From the NCBI RefSeq assembly GCF_002018365.1, contig NZ_MVKX01000011.1:1-64000 (forward strand): a DNA stretch of 64,000 nt, written 5' to 3'. Source of the stretch: Acinetobacter amyesii. GTDB lineage: Bacteria; Pseudomonadota; Gammaproteobacteria; Pseudomonadales; Moraxellaceae. Each line of letters starts with the position of its first letter. The first letter of the stretch is position 1. Made by a program: the position numbers and the translations under genes. Below are positions 45,400 to 54,160 of the stretch, piece after piece. Under the pieces are notes generated by a model. The model saw only the letters and a list, made by a program, of their open reading frames with translations, was not told where the DNA came from and ran no database searches.

Positions 45400-46059
45400 A
45401 TGTCTAGTTTAATTCAACCCGAAATTTTCTTTTCTGCCCTTCCACCAGCAGAACAGCGCATGCTGCAAGCCTTAGAAGACATTCGTCAAGGTAAACCAGT
45501 TTTAGTCATGGACGATTTTGACCGTGAAAATGAAGCCGACCTGATTGTTGCAGCAGAAACACTCACTGTAGAAACCATGGCACGTATGATTCGTGACGGT
45601 TCAGGGATTGTCTGCCTGTGTTTAACCGATGCGCAGGCCAATCATTTGGAACTTCCACCCATGGTGTCTGATAACTCTAGCCATTTTAAAACCGCCTTTA
45701 CCGTCACCATTGAAGCTGCGGAAGGTGTTACGACTGGAGTTTCAGCAAAAGACCGAACAACTACAGTCAAAGCCGCAATTAAAGATGGTGCTGTTGCTAG
45801 TGACTTAAACCGTCCGGGTCATGTTTTTCCTTTACGTGCGCGTGAAGGCGGCGTATTGACCCGTCGTGGACATACTGAAGGGACTATTGATTTGGCACGT
45901 CTGGCCGGTTTAAAACCTGCAGGTGTTTTGTGTGAATTAACCAACCCAGACGGTACGATGGCGAATGGCGTACAAGTTTTAGCGTATGCACAAACCCATC
46001 ATTTGACTGTACTCACCATTGAAGAAATTGTGCAATATCGTTTACAGCACAATCTCTAG
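45400..46059 (+). CDS. ribB: 3,4-dihydroxy-2-butanone-4-phosphate synthase
   Basis: Converts ribulose 5-phosphate to the four-carbon unit of riboflavin. 219 residues, a stand-alone RibB without the GTP cyclohydrolase domain. Active-site motifs are [12 protein letters not shown] (about 37-48), [17 protein letters not shown] and [16 protein letters not shown] (about 154-169). The ATG at 45400 matches homologues; the frame extends back into the riboswitch but that is not coding. The 105-base gap after the aptamer and a small hairpin ACGC-GA-GCGT just before the ATG may form the expression platform. Confidence 0.96.
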   Translation: MSSLIQPEIFFSALPPAEQRMLQALEDIRQGKPVLVMDDFDRENEADLIVAAETLTVETMARMIRDGSGIVCLCLTDAQANHLELPPMVSDNSSHFKTAFTVTIEAAEGVTTGVSAKDRTTTVKAAIKDGAVASDLNRPGHVFPLRAREGGVLTRRGHTEGTIDLARLAGLKPAGVLCELTNPDGTMANGVQVLAYAQTHHLTVLTIEEIVQYRLQHNL

Positions 46060-46093
46060 TGCGAATTAATTAAAGCTCTACACGTTCATAAAA

Positions 46094-46117
46094 AAGGCTG
46101 ATTCAATCAGCCTTTTT
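46094..46117. terminator. Terminator of ribB
   Basis: Stem AAGGCTGATT/AATCAGCCTT (46094-46114), T-run to 46117 and A-run before it, usable in both directions for the convergent ribB and LysE-type genes. Confidence 0.9.
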
Positions 46118-46147
46118 TATTTTTTACTGCACATTTCAAGTTAAGAA

Positions 46148-46759
46148 TTAAGCCGTGAATGTGCTATAGATCCCGTAAATTGCTACCACCACTAAAATCA
46201 ACCCACACAGTGCCAACAATTTTTTATACCAGCGAGATTTCGACAATCGATGAAAAGACAAATACACCAAAGACAAAGTTGCGAAATCTAAAACGATCCA
46301 ACTCAGGGTCAACACAATTAAACTCAGATTAAGATGAGGAGTAATTCCTACAAACTGCGGAAAAAATGACGCGAAGAAAATAATATCCTTAGGATTTGAA
46401 ATCCCCACGATCAGTCCTTGCTTAAAGCCCCCTTGTGCTGCTTTTAACTGCAGAGATTGCTCAGTGGGCTGTGTCATGACTTCTTTTAAAATATCAAACC
46501 CAATATAAGCAATATATAAACAACCCAGTATTTTGATGCCATCGAGCCAGTGCGCATTCACATTTAAAATACCTTTTAAAATACACACCGACAGTACAAT
46601 CAAAATCAGTGAAGCAAAATTCGTCCCCACAATGGTTTGAAATGCCTTTTTATAGCCGCCTTGTAAACCTGCACTTGCGACCAACAGCATCACAGGTCCA
46701 GGCGTTGCAATCATCACAATGACTGCCACACAATATAAAAAGTACTCCGAATAATTCAC
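46148..46759 (-). CDS. LysE/RhtB-family amino-acid exporter
   Basis: 203 residues with six hydrophobic segments, the LysE-family plan. The N-terminal MIATPGPVMLLVASAGLQGG carries the conserved PGP motif, and GISNPKDIIFFASFFPQF (about 115-132) is the second family signature. Members export homoserine, threonine, leucine or lysine; the specific substrate is unknown. It is downstream of the DUF1289 gene in the same direction, but that gene ends in a terminator. Confidence 0.88.
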   Translation of the reverse strand: MNYSEYFLYCVAVIVMIATPGPVMLLVASAGLQGGYKKAFQTIVGTNFASLILIVLSVCILKGILNVNAHWLDGIKILGCLYIAYIGFDILKEVMTQPTEQSLQLKAAQGGFKQGLIVGISNPKDIIFFASFFPQFVGITPHLNLSLIVLTLSWIVLDFATLSLVYLSFHRLSKSRWYKKLLALCGLILVVVAIYGIYSTFTA

Positions 46760-46803
46760 ACTGAGATTCCTTCACTTATTTTTAGATCACTAATTTTCAT
46801 ACA

Positions 46804-46827
46804 TAAAAAAAGAGGACTTAGTCCTCT
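46804..46827 (-). terminator. Terminator overlapping the stop codon of the DUF1289 gene
   Basis: On the minus strand AGAGGAC and GTCCTCT pair with the stop codon TAA (46818-46820) as the three-base loop, followed by a U-run (A-run at 46805-46811 on plus). Confidence 0.85.
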
Positions 46828-47318
46828 TCATCCATGTTTTGCAATAAATGCAAGCGAATGGCATCCGCTCTTAAGAATGCCAAATCGTAGCTGGCTGTGG
46901 CGAGTGCCAAAACACGACGCTCAAATTCATCCCACAACGGTCGTACCTGTTTGTAATGTATCCCGAGTCCACTGTCATCTGTGAAATGACGGTTTTTTTC
47001 GCAGAGCTTGAGTGCGTGATACAGTTTTCGGCCTTTGCTTGCATCAGGACGTAAGCGAACTCGCTTAGACAAGACAAAGCCTTCGACATGGACGATATCC
47101 GCTTGCGGCAACATCGGTATTAAAATTTGATCTAACTGCGCATCTAAACGACACCAAATGGCCGTGTGTTGCTCTGCTGTATAGGTATTCCATTTTATGA
47201 CTTCATGGTTAAAGCGGCGGCAACCACGACAGACTGAATCACCAAATACCGTAGAACAACGCCCTGCACATGGGGTCAACGAGGCAATTCGACGATCAGT
47301 ACTCAAAACCGGCTCCAT
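46818..47318 (-). CDS. DUF1289 domain protein
   Basis: 166 residues. The N-terminal Cys-rich motif TPCAGRCSTVFGDSVCRGCRR (about 15-35), with four Cys in CxxxC...CxxC spacing, and HEVIKWN after it are the DUF1289 signature (YdhL-like), probably a small metal site. The remaining 120 residues are a helical C-terminal extension that short DUF1289 proteins lack. Its function is unknown. A terminator with the stop codon in its loop follows. Confidence 0.87.
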   Translation of the reverse strand: MEPVLSTDRRIASLTPCAGRCSTVFGDSVCRGCRRFNHEVIKWNTYTAEQHTAIWCRLDAQLDQILIPMLPQADIVHVEGFVLSKRVRLRPDASKGRKLYHALKLCEKNRHFTDDSGLGIHYKQVRPLWDEFERRVLALATASYDLAFLRADAIRLHLLQNMDEED

Positions 47319-47495
47319 TCAATCAATATTTATGGGATAAAAACAACTCGGCATGACTATACACGCTAAAACTGCTGAAATGAAGCCATGATCAAATGTG
47401 TGGCTAAAAGCCACCACATTACTCGCTTATTCATCCAAATCACGGTAGAATGTGCGCCTTAATTTTTATCCTGTTTTATTCATTTGGAGTACTCC

Positions 47496-48428
47496 ATGAA
47501 CGCTACTGTAGAACAGCTTGCACCTGTAGAACAGCAAGCGACCTCTGGTTGGGTTGTTGCCGCACTTTATCAATTCAAAGAAGTTCAAGATCCTGCTGAT
47601 CTTCAACAACGTCTTTTAGACTTGGTAAAAACCATCAACCTTTGCGGTACTCTAATTGTGGCAGGTGAAGGTATTAACGGTACTGTTGCCGGTGACCGTA
47701 AATCTGTAGATATCATCCATCAGTTCCTTCTCAATGAAGGCTTCAATGCGATGGAATACAAAGAATCGCATAGTGCGGATAAACCATTCCGTAAAATGAA
47801 GATTAAACTGAAAAAAGAAATCGTGACTTTAGGTGTGGAAGTGAAACCACGTGATTTAGTCGGTCACTATCTTGATCCTAAAGAATGGAATGAACTAATT
47901 GCACGTGATGACGTAATCCTAATTGATACACGTAACGACTATGAGTACAAAGCAGGTACATTTAAGGGTGCGATTGACCCGAAAACTGAGACTTTCCGTG
48001 AATTCCCTGAATACGTGAAAAAAGAGCTTGAGCAGCATAAAGATAAGAAAATTGCCATGTTCTGTACAGGCGGTATTCGCTGTGAAAAATCAACCTCACT
48101 TTTACTTCAAGAAGGCTTTAATGAGGTTTATCACCTTAAAGGCGGTATCTTGAAATATTTAGAAGAAACCCCTGTTGAAGAAAGCATGTGGGAAGGTGAA
48201 TGTTTCGTCTTTGACGGTCGTACTGCTGTCACTCACGGTATGGAAGAAGGCGAGAACATCAAATGTCACGCATGCGGTTGGCCATTGGTTCCTGCTGAAG
48301 TTGAACTTCCAAGCTACGAACACGGCGTGTCATGCAAATACTGTATCGACAAAACCACTGAACAACAAAAAGCTGGCTTCCGTATGCGCCAATCACAAAT
48401 TGTGGCAGCAAAACGTAAGCGCCTCTAA
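47496..48428 (+). CDS. trhO: Oxygen-dependent tRNA uridine(34) hydroxylase TrhO (YceA)
   Basis: Rhodanese-family enzyme that hydroxylates U34 in tRNA on the route to cmo5U/mo5U. The 310 residues include an N-terminal acylphosphatase-like part (AGEGINGTVAG, about 55-65), a rhodanese domain with the active-site loop CTGGIRCEKS (about 189-198), and a C-terminal zinc-ribbon-like CHACGWP...CKYC. The ATG at 47496 follows GGAG by six bases; an ATG at 47484 is less likely. It is a single-gene unit with a terminator at 48457. Confidence 0.94.
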   Translation: MNATVEQLAPVEQQATSGWVVAALYQFKEVQDPADLQQRLLDLVKTINLCGTLIVAGEGINGTVAGDRKSVDIIHQFLLNEGFNAMEYKESHSADKPFRKMKIKLKKEIVTLGVEVKPRDLVGHYLDPKEWNELIARDDVILIDTRNDYEYKAGTFKGAIDPKTETFREFPEYVKKELEQHKDKKIAMFCTGGIRCEKSTSLLLQEGFNEVYHLKGGILKYLEETPVEESMWEGECFVFDGRTAVTHGMEEGENIKCHACGWPLVPAEVELPSYEHGVSCKYCIDKTTEQQKAGFRMRQSQIVAAKRKRL

Positions 48429-48456
48429 GCAAAATTTGTTGTAACGATATATAAAT

Positions 48457-48484
48457 AAAAGCCCTATTCTTAGGGCTTTTTTTA
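48457..48484 (+). terminator. Terminator of trhO
   Basis: Stem AAAAGCCCTA/TAGGGCTTTT (48457-48480), T-run to 48483. Confidence 0.92.
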
Positions 48485-48622
48485 CGCATTCTAAACAGTG
48501 ACTTAATTTTTTTGACAAAATAACTATATCTGGTTATTTACGAGAATCAGTTCGCGCATTTATGCTTATTCTGATCAATTGATCCGAGAAAATCCTTATA
48601 GATAATTGAAAAGGAAAGCATT

Positions 48623-48919
48623 ATGCCAAAATTAATCAACTCTCCTATTGCAAGCTCTAGGCGCCTTGCTTTACCCGCTCCACGTGTAAAAGAAAGTGTT
48701 GCAGAATTAAAACACCTACTGAACCAACAGTCACATATTTTGATAGTCAGTATTGCTACATGCATCGGTGCAATTTTTGCCTTATTTATTGCTTATACCT
48801 TGCACTTACAACCCACTCTGCTCAACATTCTTGGACTTTGTGCGATTCCATTTGCTTTATCACTGAGCTTACGCCAAGTCTATATTCACACGCTGTTAAA
48901 TATGGAACATGATGATTAA
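48623..48919 (+). CDS. Small two-helix membrane protein, unknown function
   Basis: 98 residues with AAGGAAA before the ATG. A basic N-terminal part (SSRRLALPAPRVKESVAELK, about 10-29) and two hydrophobic segments (about 38-61 and 67-88) with a short polar loop. No family is recognised. It has no detectable terminator of its own. The following 360 bases contain a possible decayed small membrane-protein frame. Confidence 0.65.
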   Translation: MPKLINSPIASSRRLALPAPRVKESVAELKHLLNQQSHILIVSIATCIGAIFALFIAYTLHLQPTLLNILGLCAIPFALSLSLRQVYIHTLLNMEHDD

Positions 48920-48943
48920 TTTACGCACCTTGCAACGCTACTT

Positions 48944-49167
48944 ATGGCAACTTTGTCCTACGCTGTTCAGTACATAAAACGATTTTTTAAGGCTGCTAAA
49001 GCTCCAAAATCAAAAATAAAATCCAAACTGTACAGCGTAAACTCAGTGCCATAAAAACCGTACTCTATGCCTTTCAATTATCAGTCTTACTATTATTCAG
49101 CATTGCTCAATACCATCATCATTTATACATTTTCCTTCTCATTAAGCCTACGTGCTACTTAATATAA
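48944..49167 (+). pseudogene. Possible frameshifted small membrane-protein gene
   Basis: A 36-codon frame from ATG 48944 (MATLSYAVQYIKRFFKAAKA start) stops at 49052. An overlapping second frame, open from 49000 to a stop at 49165-49167, encodes KTVLYAFQLSVLLLFSIAQ and another hydrophobic stretch but has no start codon of its own. The two frames overlap in an A-rich tract (about 49005-49025), where a single-base slip would join them into a protein of about 70 residues with a basic start and membrane helix. No family is recognised, so this may also be chance. Confidence 0.25.
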
Positions 49168-49284
49168 GATGAACTCAACATTTGTTGTTTTTGCTCAGGT
49201 GGTTTCAGGAATATTTAAAACGTAACTTTACCCACTGCACTTTTCAACATAGGATAAATACACCTTTTCTCTGCCTTGGCTGCC

Positions 49285-49896
49285 ATGAATTTAACTGAAT
49301 GGATTATTTCAATCATGGAACAATTGGGTTATCTCGGTATTGCCCTGCTCATGTTCCTTGACAATGTCTTCCCCCCAATCCCCTCAGAAATCATCATGCC
49401 CTCGGCTGGCTATTCTGCCTCCCAAGGTCAACTGCTACTCATTGGTGTCATTATTTCAGGTTGTATCGGCTCTTTACTGGCAGCAGCCGTGCTGTATTGG
49501 ATTGGCTATAAATTTAAGCATGAATCCATCTTCCGCTTCGTCGATCGCTATGGAAAATACTTATTCATCAAGTCGGCAGATGTCAAAAAATCTCTAGCAT
49601 GGTTTGAGCAATACGGTCACCGCATTGTATTTTTTGGCCGGATGATTCCGGCTGTGCGTTCTCTCATTAGTATTCCTGCGGGAATGAGCCGCATGCCATT
49701 TTGGAAGTTCATGTTTTATAGTGGTTTAGGTACAATTATTTGGACCACTTTTTTAGCCTGTGTAGGCTTTTATTTAGGTGAAAATCAGCAGTTAATGCAG
49801 CAAATATTTAGTAAAGTTGGACATGTGATTATTCTGATCACAGTCATCATTATTGCTTGGATTTTGTATCGCCGACATCAACGTCGACATCGTTAA
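49285..49896 (+). CDS. DedA-family membrane protein
   Basis: 203 residues from the ATG at 49285. The DedA/SNARE-associated domain is clear: FLDNVFPPIPSEIIMPSAGY (about 23-42), a GxxxG-containing helix, FGRMIPAVRSLISIPAGMSRM (about 116-136) with the conserved Arg and Pro of the family, and a final helix with a basic tail RRHQRRHR. Family members are needed for membrane homeostasis and proton-dependent lipid (undecaprenyl phosphate) translocation, and some for drug and pH tolerance; which role applies here is unknown. The ribosome site is weak. Its 3' neighbour starts 22 bases after it. Confidence 0.93.
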   Translation: MNLTEWIISIMEQLGYLGIALLMFLDNVFPPIPSEIIMPSAGYSASQGQLLLIGVIISGCIGSLLAAAVLYWIGYKFKHESIFRFVDRYGKYLFIKSADVKKSLAWFEQYGHRIVFFGRMIPAVRSLISIPAGMSRMPFWKFMFYSGLGTIIWTTFLACVGFYLGENQQLMQQIFSKVGHVIILITVIIIAWILYRRHQRRHR

Positions 49897-49917
49897 TTTT
49901 TTGTTTTTGGGGCTTTC

Positions 49918-50328
49918 ATGAAACACTATCTCCTGCACTTTGCTGCTGTTTATAGCATTGCCTTGGTGCTTTTGATTACCGTATTAATCTTTGGATTAAA
50001 TCTTGGTGGAATCACATTAATTCCTACATTGGTGGCATGTGCATTAATCAGTGTTGGGCATTTTGTAAAGAAAGAACAACGTGTACCGAGCAACCATGAA
50101 AAGATTCAACTGGTTTGGGGCTCCAGTGCTGTTGCGATCATCATTGGTAGTTTTTTTGTGCTGTTCTTGGTGCTGATGAATCCCAATGCCGAAAGCATTA
50201 TGAAGTCTGTAGATAATGCAGGCATTGGGCTAACTGCTGTGGTTATGCTTTGTTTGGTCGCTATTCATGGCACGATATTTCATATTGCCTACGGTTGGTA
50301 TGCTGACTATTGTGCTAAAAAATTATAA
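49918..50328 (+). CDS. ABZJ_00895-type four-helix membrane protein, copy 1
   Basis: 136 residues, four hydrophobic segments (about 8-26, 33-48, 67-88, 106-126). It matches what I recall of the Acinetobacter ABZJ_00895 family: GG after helix 1, an FVKKEQRVPSNHEKIQLVW loop after helix 2 (about 49-67), and a final GWYADYCAKK. The second copy at 50455 has FVKDHQRVPDKAEKKTLIW in the same place. The function is unknown. It begins 22 bases after the DedA gene and may be co-transcribed with it. Confidence 0.8.
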   Translation: MKHYLLHFAAVYSIALVLLITVLIFGLNLGGITLIPTLVACALISVGHFVKKEQRVPSNHEKIQLVWGSSAVAIIIGSFFVLFLVLMNPNAESIMKSVDNAGIGLTAVVMLCLVAIHGTIFHIAYGWYADYCAKKL

Positions 50329-50454
50329 ATTTTTTTTCAAGGTATTGAGTTAAAATTTGAATCAATACCCCTTCACTGAAACTTAAAATTCAGTGAAGAA
50401 ACTTCGGGCAAGCCATACTCGCCCTTTATATAACGACAACATGAACATTGAATA

Positions 50455-50871
50455 ATGAAAAAATACATCATCACATTTAGCATTGCTTATGCCCTCGCCA
50501 TGGTCGCTGTCGCAGCCATCGAATCTTTCTTTGATTTACCCGGTGGTTCATCCATTACCTGTCTCATCGTGGGCGGTTTTGCTGCGGCATCCAGCTTTGT
50601 CAAAGACCATCAGCGAGTGCCAGATAAGGCTGAAAAGAAAACCCTGATTTGGAGCTGTATTTTGGCTTCGGTACTGATTAGTGTCGTCGCGACCGTCATT
50701 TGTCTCTTGATCTTCCCTGAAACCCAAGCCTTTATTCAAATGGCGCTAACGCAATTACCCGCTTGGATCTGGCTGCTTGCTATCAGCTTTACGCTACTGA
50801 TCCATTATCTCGTGTTGGCTTTATCTTTTGGATGGATGGCGAAAAGCTTTTTAAAAGCCAAACGTAGTTAA
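50455..50871 (+). CDS. ABZJ_00895-type four-helix membrane protein, copy 2
   Basis: 138 residues with the same four-helix plan and loop as the gene at 49918, including FVKDHQRVPDKAEKKTLIW and LPGGSS in place of LGG. The copies differ at most other positions, so the duplication is old. A 126-base gap separates them, with no clear terminator. A bidirectional terminator follows at 50915. No function is known. Confidence 0.8.
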   Translation: MKKYIITFSIAYALAMVAVAAIESFFDLPGGSSITCLIVGGFAAASSFVKDHQRVPDKAEKKTLIWSCILASVLISVVATVICLLIFPETQAFIQMALTQLPAWIWLLAISFTLLIHYLVLALSFGWMAKSFLKAKRS

Positions 50872-50914
50872 GCCTTGAGATTGACTTTGAATTGAAAAGG
50901 TACAGCGCTAAAAA

Positions 50915-50937
50915 AAGCACCCCAAGGTGCTTTTTTT
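50915..50937. terminator. Bidirectional terminator
   Basis: Stem AAGCACC/GGTGCTT (50915-50932) with T-run to 50937 and an A-run before it; between copy 2 and the convergent UPF0149 gene. Confidence 0.88.
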
Positions 50938-50951
50938 AAATTTCGTCGAAA

Positions 50952-51476
50952 TTAATTTGGTGTGTGATACATCAAATATAATTCGTTCAAATTGGTTGGG
51001 ATTTCTTCTGCAAGTTCATCCATCAACTGACCATTGCGACGGAATGATTCCATTTGTGGATCTTCTTCATCAATGCCGCTGAACACCATGATTGGCAAAG
51101 TTAAATCAACCAATTGTTCTTCAAACTCGTCGGTGAACCATGCATCTTCGTTTAGGAACATGGCATCAACGAAGCCAACACTCCAGTCACCAAGACTTGA
51201 TTCAACATCGGCTTCTTCAATTTCAAATGGAAATTCAATACCATCTTCATTGGCAAGATTCTGACGAATCGATTCGAGCCATGCTTTTACTTGCGCAATA
51301 ATTTCAGCAGGTACTTTTTTCTGATTGTTATCAAAAAGTTCGTCTAGCCATTTATCAAAAGCTGGGCCTACTGCAATTGCACACAAAAAACCATGAGTCG
51401 CTGCAAAATCTAGACCATGCTCGTTGTCATCGCCGTCTAGATAGTCACTCAAAAGGTCTAAATCTAAAGCACTCAT
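50952..51476 (-). CDS. UPF0149 (YecA/YgfB) family protein
   Basis: 174-residue acidic protein. The N-terminal LDLLSDYLDGDD and ATHGFLCAIAVGP segment (about 28-38) and the WSVGFVDAMFLNEDAW region (about 97-112) are typical of the UPF0149 fold. There is no C-terminal SEC-C zinc motif, so it is the short form. A related P. aeruginosa YgfB influences beta-lactamase regulation, but that cannot be carried over from sequence. A short acidic protein gene lies upstream in the same direction. Confidence 0.88.
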   Translation of the reverse strand: MSALDLDLLSDYLDGDDNEHGLDFAATHGFLCAIAVGPAFDKWLDELFDNNQKKVPAEIIAQVKAWLESIRQNLANEDGIEFPFEIEEADVESSLGDWSVGFVDAMFLNEDAWFTDEFEEQLVDLTLPIMVFSGIDEEDPQMESFRRNGQLMDELAEEIPTNLNELYLMYHTPN

Positions 51477-51543
51477 TTCAAATCCAGAGTTAGAAACTTA
51501 ATGCGTAAGCATAGCATTTTCAAGCGCTATGCTAAATCGCTAT

Positions 51544-51753
51544 TTAGTCTTCTTCGTCATCAAAATCATCGTCATCGTCGATGTCGTAATCAAAATCTTT
51601 AAGCTCACGTTCAAGACGGCGCTGAGCCAGAAGGTCATCAATAAGTCGGCGCTTTTCTAACGATTCTTTCGCGCTAGTTTTTGCACTGGCCTCATCGAAA
51701 TTCACATCATCATCACCGTAGTTATCATCTAGTTCAAAATCTGTAGAAGACAC
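51544..51753 (-). CDS. PA3496-family small acidic protein
   Basis: 69 residues from a GTG at 51753 with GAGGT eight bases upstream; a TTG one codon earlier is also possible. It has a central basic segment EKRRLIDDLLAQRRLERELKD between an acidic start and a very acidic end (DYDIDDDDDFDDEED). The RRRxxxxLxxRRLxRELxDYDxDD pattern fits what I remember of the PA3496 family, annotated as a putative envelope integrity protein. It lies 67 bases before UPF0149, so the two may be one unit. Confidence 0.65.
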   Translation of the reverse strand: MSSTDFELDDNYGDDDVNFDEASAKTSAKESLEKRRLIDDLLAQRRLERELKDFDYDIDDDDDFDDEED

Positions 51754-52152
51754 CAAAACTACCTCATAATGAAAAAAATTGAAGGGGTCTAGCCGCTATT
51801 TATATGGGATATAAAATATTGTCAAGTTTTATTTGTTTTTTTAACAACTAAACTTTAAAAATAGGGCTTTTTTTCTTACCAAAACCTGTGGCATGATATA
51901 ATCCACCCTGCGTCCTTCATTTTTATGACAGTCAAAGATGACCCATAAAATAATCGATGCATGGGATGAACTTGAAAACAACAATTTCAGCCCCACCTAA
52001 ATTACTGAATTTAAATTTTTAATATCTCATTGGACAGCTTGATGCTGTACCGTCCTAATGGGATAAGCCAGCTATTCACAAGATTTAATGAGACGATCGT
52101 GCTAAAATGCACGGTTTTTTACTGCCACAGATTCAACGAAGAGTAAGCAAAG
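51754..52152. other. Upstream region of rpoD
   Basis: About 400 bases. The most promoter-like element is at 51894-51902 (see separate entry). A 20-codon frame (51938-52000) lacks a ribosome site and is not called. Part of the rest may form a long rpoD leader; GGACAGC...GCTGT...GTCC at 52033-52055 can pair in alternative ways. A TAAAAT at 52103 could be a nearer -10. Confidence 0.5.
51894..51902 (+). promoter_or_regulatory. Extended -10 promoter upstream of rpoD
   Basis: TGA directly before a perfect TATAAT (51897-51902). Initiation near 51909 would give a leader of about 240 bases before rpoD. Confidence 0.5.
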
Positions 52153-54042
52153 ATGAGCGATATGACTTCCCCTACTTCTCAAGTAGCGGCTCTGATTAGC
52201 CGAGGCAAAGAGCAAGGTTACCTAACTTTCGCCGAGGTTAACGATCATCTCCCGGACTCAATCACCGAAAGTGAACAGATTGAAGACATCATTCAGATGT
52301 TGAATGACGTGGGTATTCCGGTACATGATCGTGCACCAGAATCTGACGATACAATGTTTGAAGGTGGCAGCGAAGCGACTGACGAAGTTGCTGAAGAAGA
52401 AGCCGCTGCTGTACTTGCATCTGTTGAAAATGAACCCGGTCGTACCACTGACCCTGTGCGTATGTATATGCGCGAAATGGGTACAGTTGAACTTTTGACA
52501 CGTGAAGGCGAAATTAGCATTGCAAAACGTATCGAAGAAGGTATTCGTGACGTTTTACACTCTATTGCTTATTGGCCAAATGCGGTCGAAGTGGTACTGC
52601 AAGAATATAAAGATTATGAAGCGGGTGAACGCCGTTTAGCTGATATTCTTTCTGGTTATTTAGATCCAGAATCTGACGAAGCCATCCCTGAAGTGATCGA
52701 CGAAGAAGATTCTGAGATCGATGAAGACGAAGCGTCAACCAACAAGCCGACTAAAGATGTCAAACTTGATGATGACGATGAAGACGAAGAGTCTGAAGGT
52801 GATGATGATTCTGAAGGCGAATCTGGTCCAGATCCTGAAATTGCTAAAGCACGTTTCACTGAGCTTGAACAAGCATGGTTAGTGACTAAAGCTGCTATTG
52901 AAAAAAATGGCCGTAACAGTAAAGAAGCTGCTGCTGCACTTGAAGCACTTGCAACTGTGTTCATGATGTTCAAATTCACACCACGTTTATTCGACATCAT
53001 CTCTGATTTGATCCGTAATACCCATGACCAAATCCGTACTTCTGAACGTGAAGTCATGCGTTATGCAGTACGCCGTGGTCGTATGGACCGTACTCAATTC
53101 CGTACGTCTTTCCCAGGTCAAGAATCTAACTTTGCTTGGTTAGATGAACAAATTGCTAAAGCACCTGCAGAAATGAAAGGCTATCTTGAAAAAGTCCGCC
53201 CTGACGTTCTGGCATTCCAACAAAAAATCGCTGACATCGAAAAAGAACTTGGTCTAGATGTTAAAGGCATCAAAGATATTTCTAAACGTATGTCGATTGG
53301 TGAAGCAAAAGCTCGCCGTGCGAAAAAGGAAATGGTTGAAGCCAACTTACGTTTGGTAATTTCGATTGCGAAAAAATACACCAACCGTGGTTTGCAATTC
53401 CTCGACTTGATCCAAGAAGGTAACATCGGCTTGATGAAAGCGGTGGATAAATTCGAATATCGTCGTGGTTATAAGTTCTCTACTTATGCAACTTGGTGGA
53501 TTCGTCAGGCGATTACACGTTCGATTGCCGACCAAGCACGTACGATTCGTATTCCAGTACACATGATCGAAACAATTAACAAGATCAACCGTGTATCTCG
53601 CCAACTTCTTCAAGAAATGGGTCGTGAACCGACACCTGAAGAATTAGGTGAACGTCTAGAAATGGACGAAGTGAAAGTTCGTAAAGTGCTTAAAATCGCG
53701 AAAGAACCAATTTCAATGGAAACACCAATTGGTGATGATGAAGATTCGCATCTTGGTGACTTCATTGAAGACGGCAACATCACCTCTCCGATTGATGCTG
53801 CAACGTCTGAAGGCTTAAAAGAAGCAACTCGTGAAGTTCTTGAAAACTTGACTGAACGTGAAGCAAAAGTCTTGAAGATGCGTTTTGGTATCGATATGCC
53901 AACAGACCATACTCTAGAAGAAGTTGGTAAGCAGTTTGACGTAACACGTGAACGTATTCGTCAGATTGAAGCGAAAGCTTTACGTAAACTTCGCCATCCA
54001 TCACGTTCAGAGCATTTGCGTTCATTCCTTGAGAATGACTAA
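52153..54042 (+). CDS. rpoD: RNA polymerase primary sigma factor RpoD (sigma-70)
   Basis: Directs RNA polymerase to housekeeping promoters. The 629 residues include region 1.1 (1-75), region 1.2 ([20 protein letters not shown], about 99-118), a highly acidic non-conserved insert (about 178-228), region 2 with [18 protein letters not shown] (-10 recognition), region 3 and region 4.2 ending [20 protein letters not shown]. Slightly longer than E. coli RpoD (613). It is not linked to dnaG or rpsU, which is unlike the E. coli operon. A terminator lies at 54117. Confidence 0.98.
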   Translation: MSDMTSPTSQVAALISRGKEQGYLTFAEVNDHLPDSITESEQIEDIIQMLNDVGIPVHDRAPESDDTMFEGGSEATDEVAEEEAAAVLASVENEPGRTTDPVRMYMREMGTVELLTREGEISIAKRIEEGIRDVLHSIAYWPNAVEVVLQEYKDYEAGERRLADILSGYLDPESDEAIPEVIDEEDSEIDEDEASTNKPTKDVKLDDDDEDEESEGDDDSEGESGPDPEIAKARFTELEQAWLVTKAAIEKNGRNSKEAAAALEALATVFMMFKFTPRLFDIISDLIRNTHDQIRTSEREVMRYAVRRGRMDRTQFRTSFPGQESNFAWLDEQIAKAPAEMKGYLEKVRPDVLAFQQKIADIEKELGLDVKGIKDISKRMSIGEAKARRAKKEMVEANLRLVISIAKKYTNRGLQFLDLIQEGNIGLMKAVDKFEYRRGYKFSTYATWWIRQAITRSIADQARTIRIPVHMIETINKINRVSRQLLQEMGREPTPEELGERLEMDEVKVRKVLKIAKEPISMETPIGDDEDSHLGDFIEDGNITSPIDAATSEGLKEATREVLENLTEREAKVLKMRFGIDMPTDHTLEEVGKQFDVTRERIRQIEAKALRKLRHPSRSEHLRSFLEND

Positions 54043-54116
54043 CCTATAACTAGGACAATGCAGGCTTGAATATGGGGTTTTCTGCCCCATATTATGAGCA
54101 TGTAGCAAATGATTCC

Positions 54117-54144
54117 AAATACCTGCTCATCGCAGGTATTTTTA
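54117..54144 (+). terminator. Terminator of rpoD
   Basis: Stem AATACCTGC/GCAGGTATT (54118-54140), loop TCATC, followed by TTT. A second hairpin TATGGGG/CCCCATA lies just upstream (54071-54091) without a T-run. Confidence 0.75.
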
Positions 54145-54160
54145 AATAATGAGGTGTCCC

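Noticed and set aside
51938-52000. Twenty-codon frame starting MTHKIIDAWDELENN upstream of rpoD
   Set aside because: No ribosome site, too short to judge, no family recognised; it is kept only as a remark on the leader.
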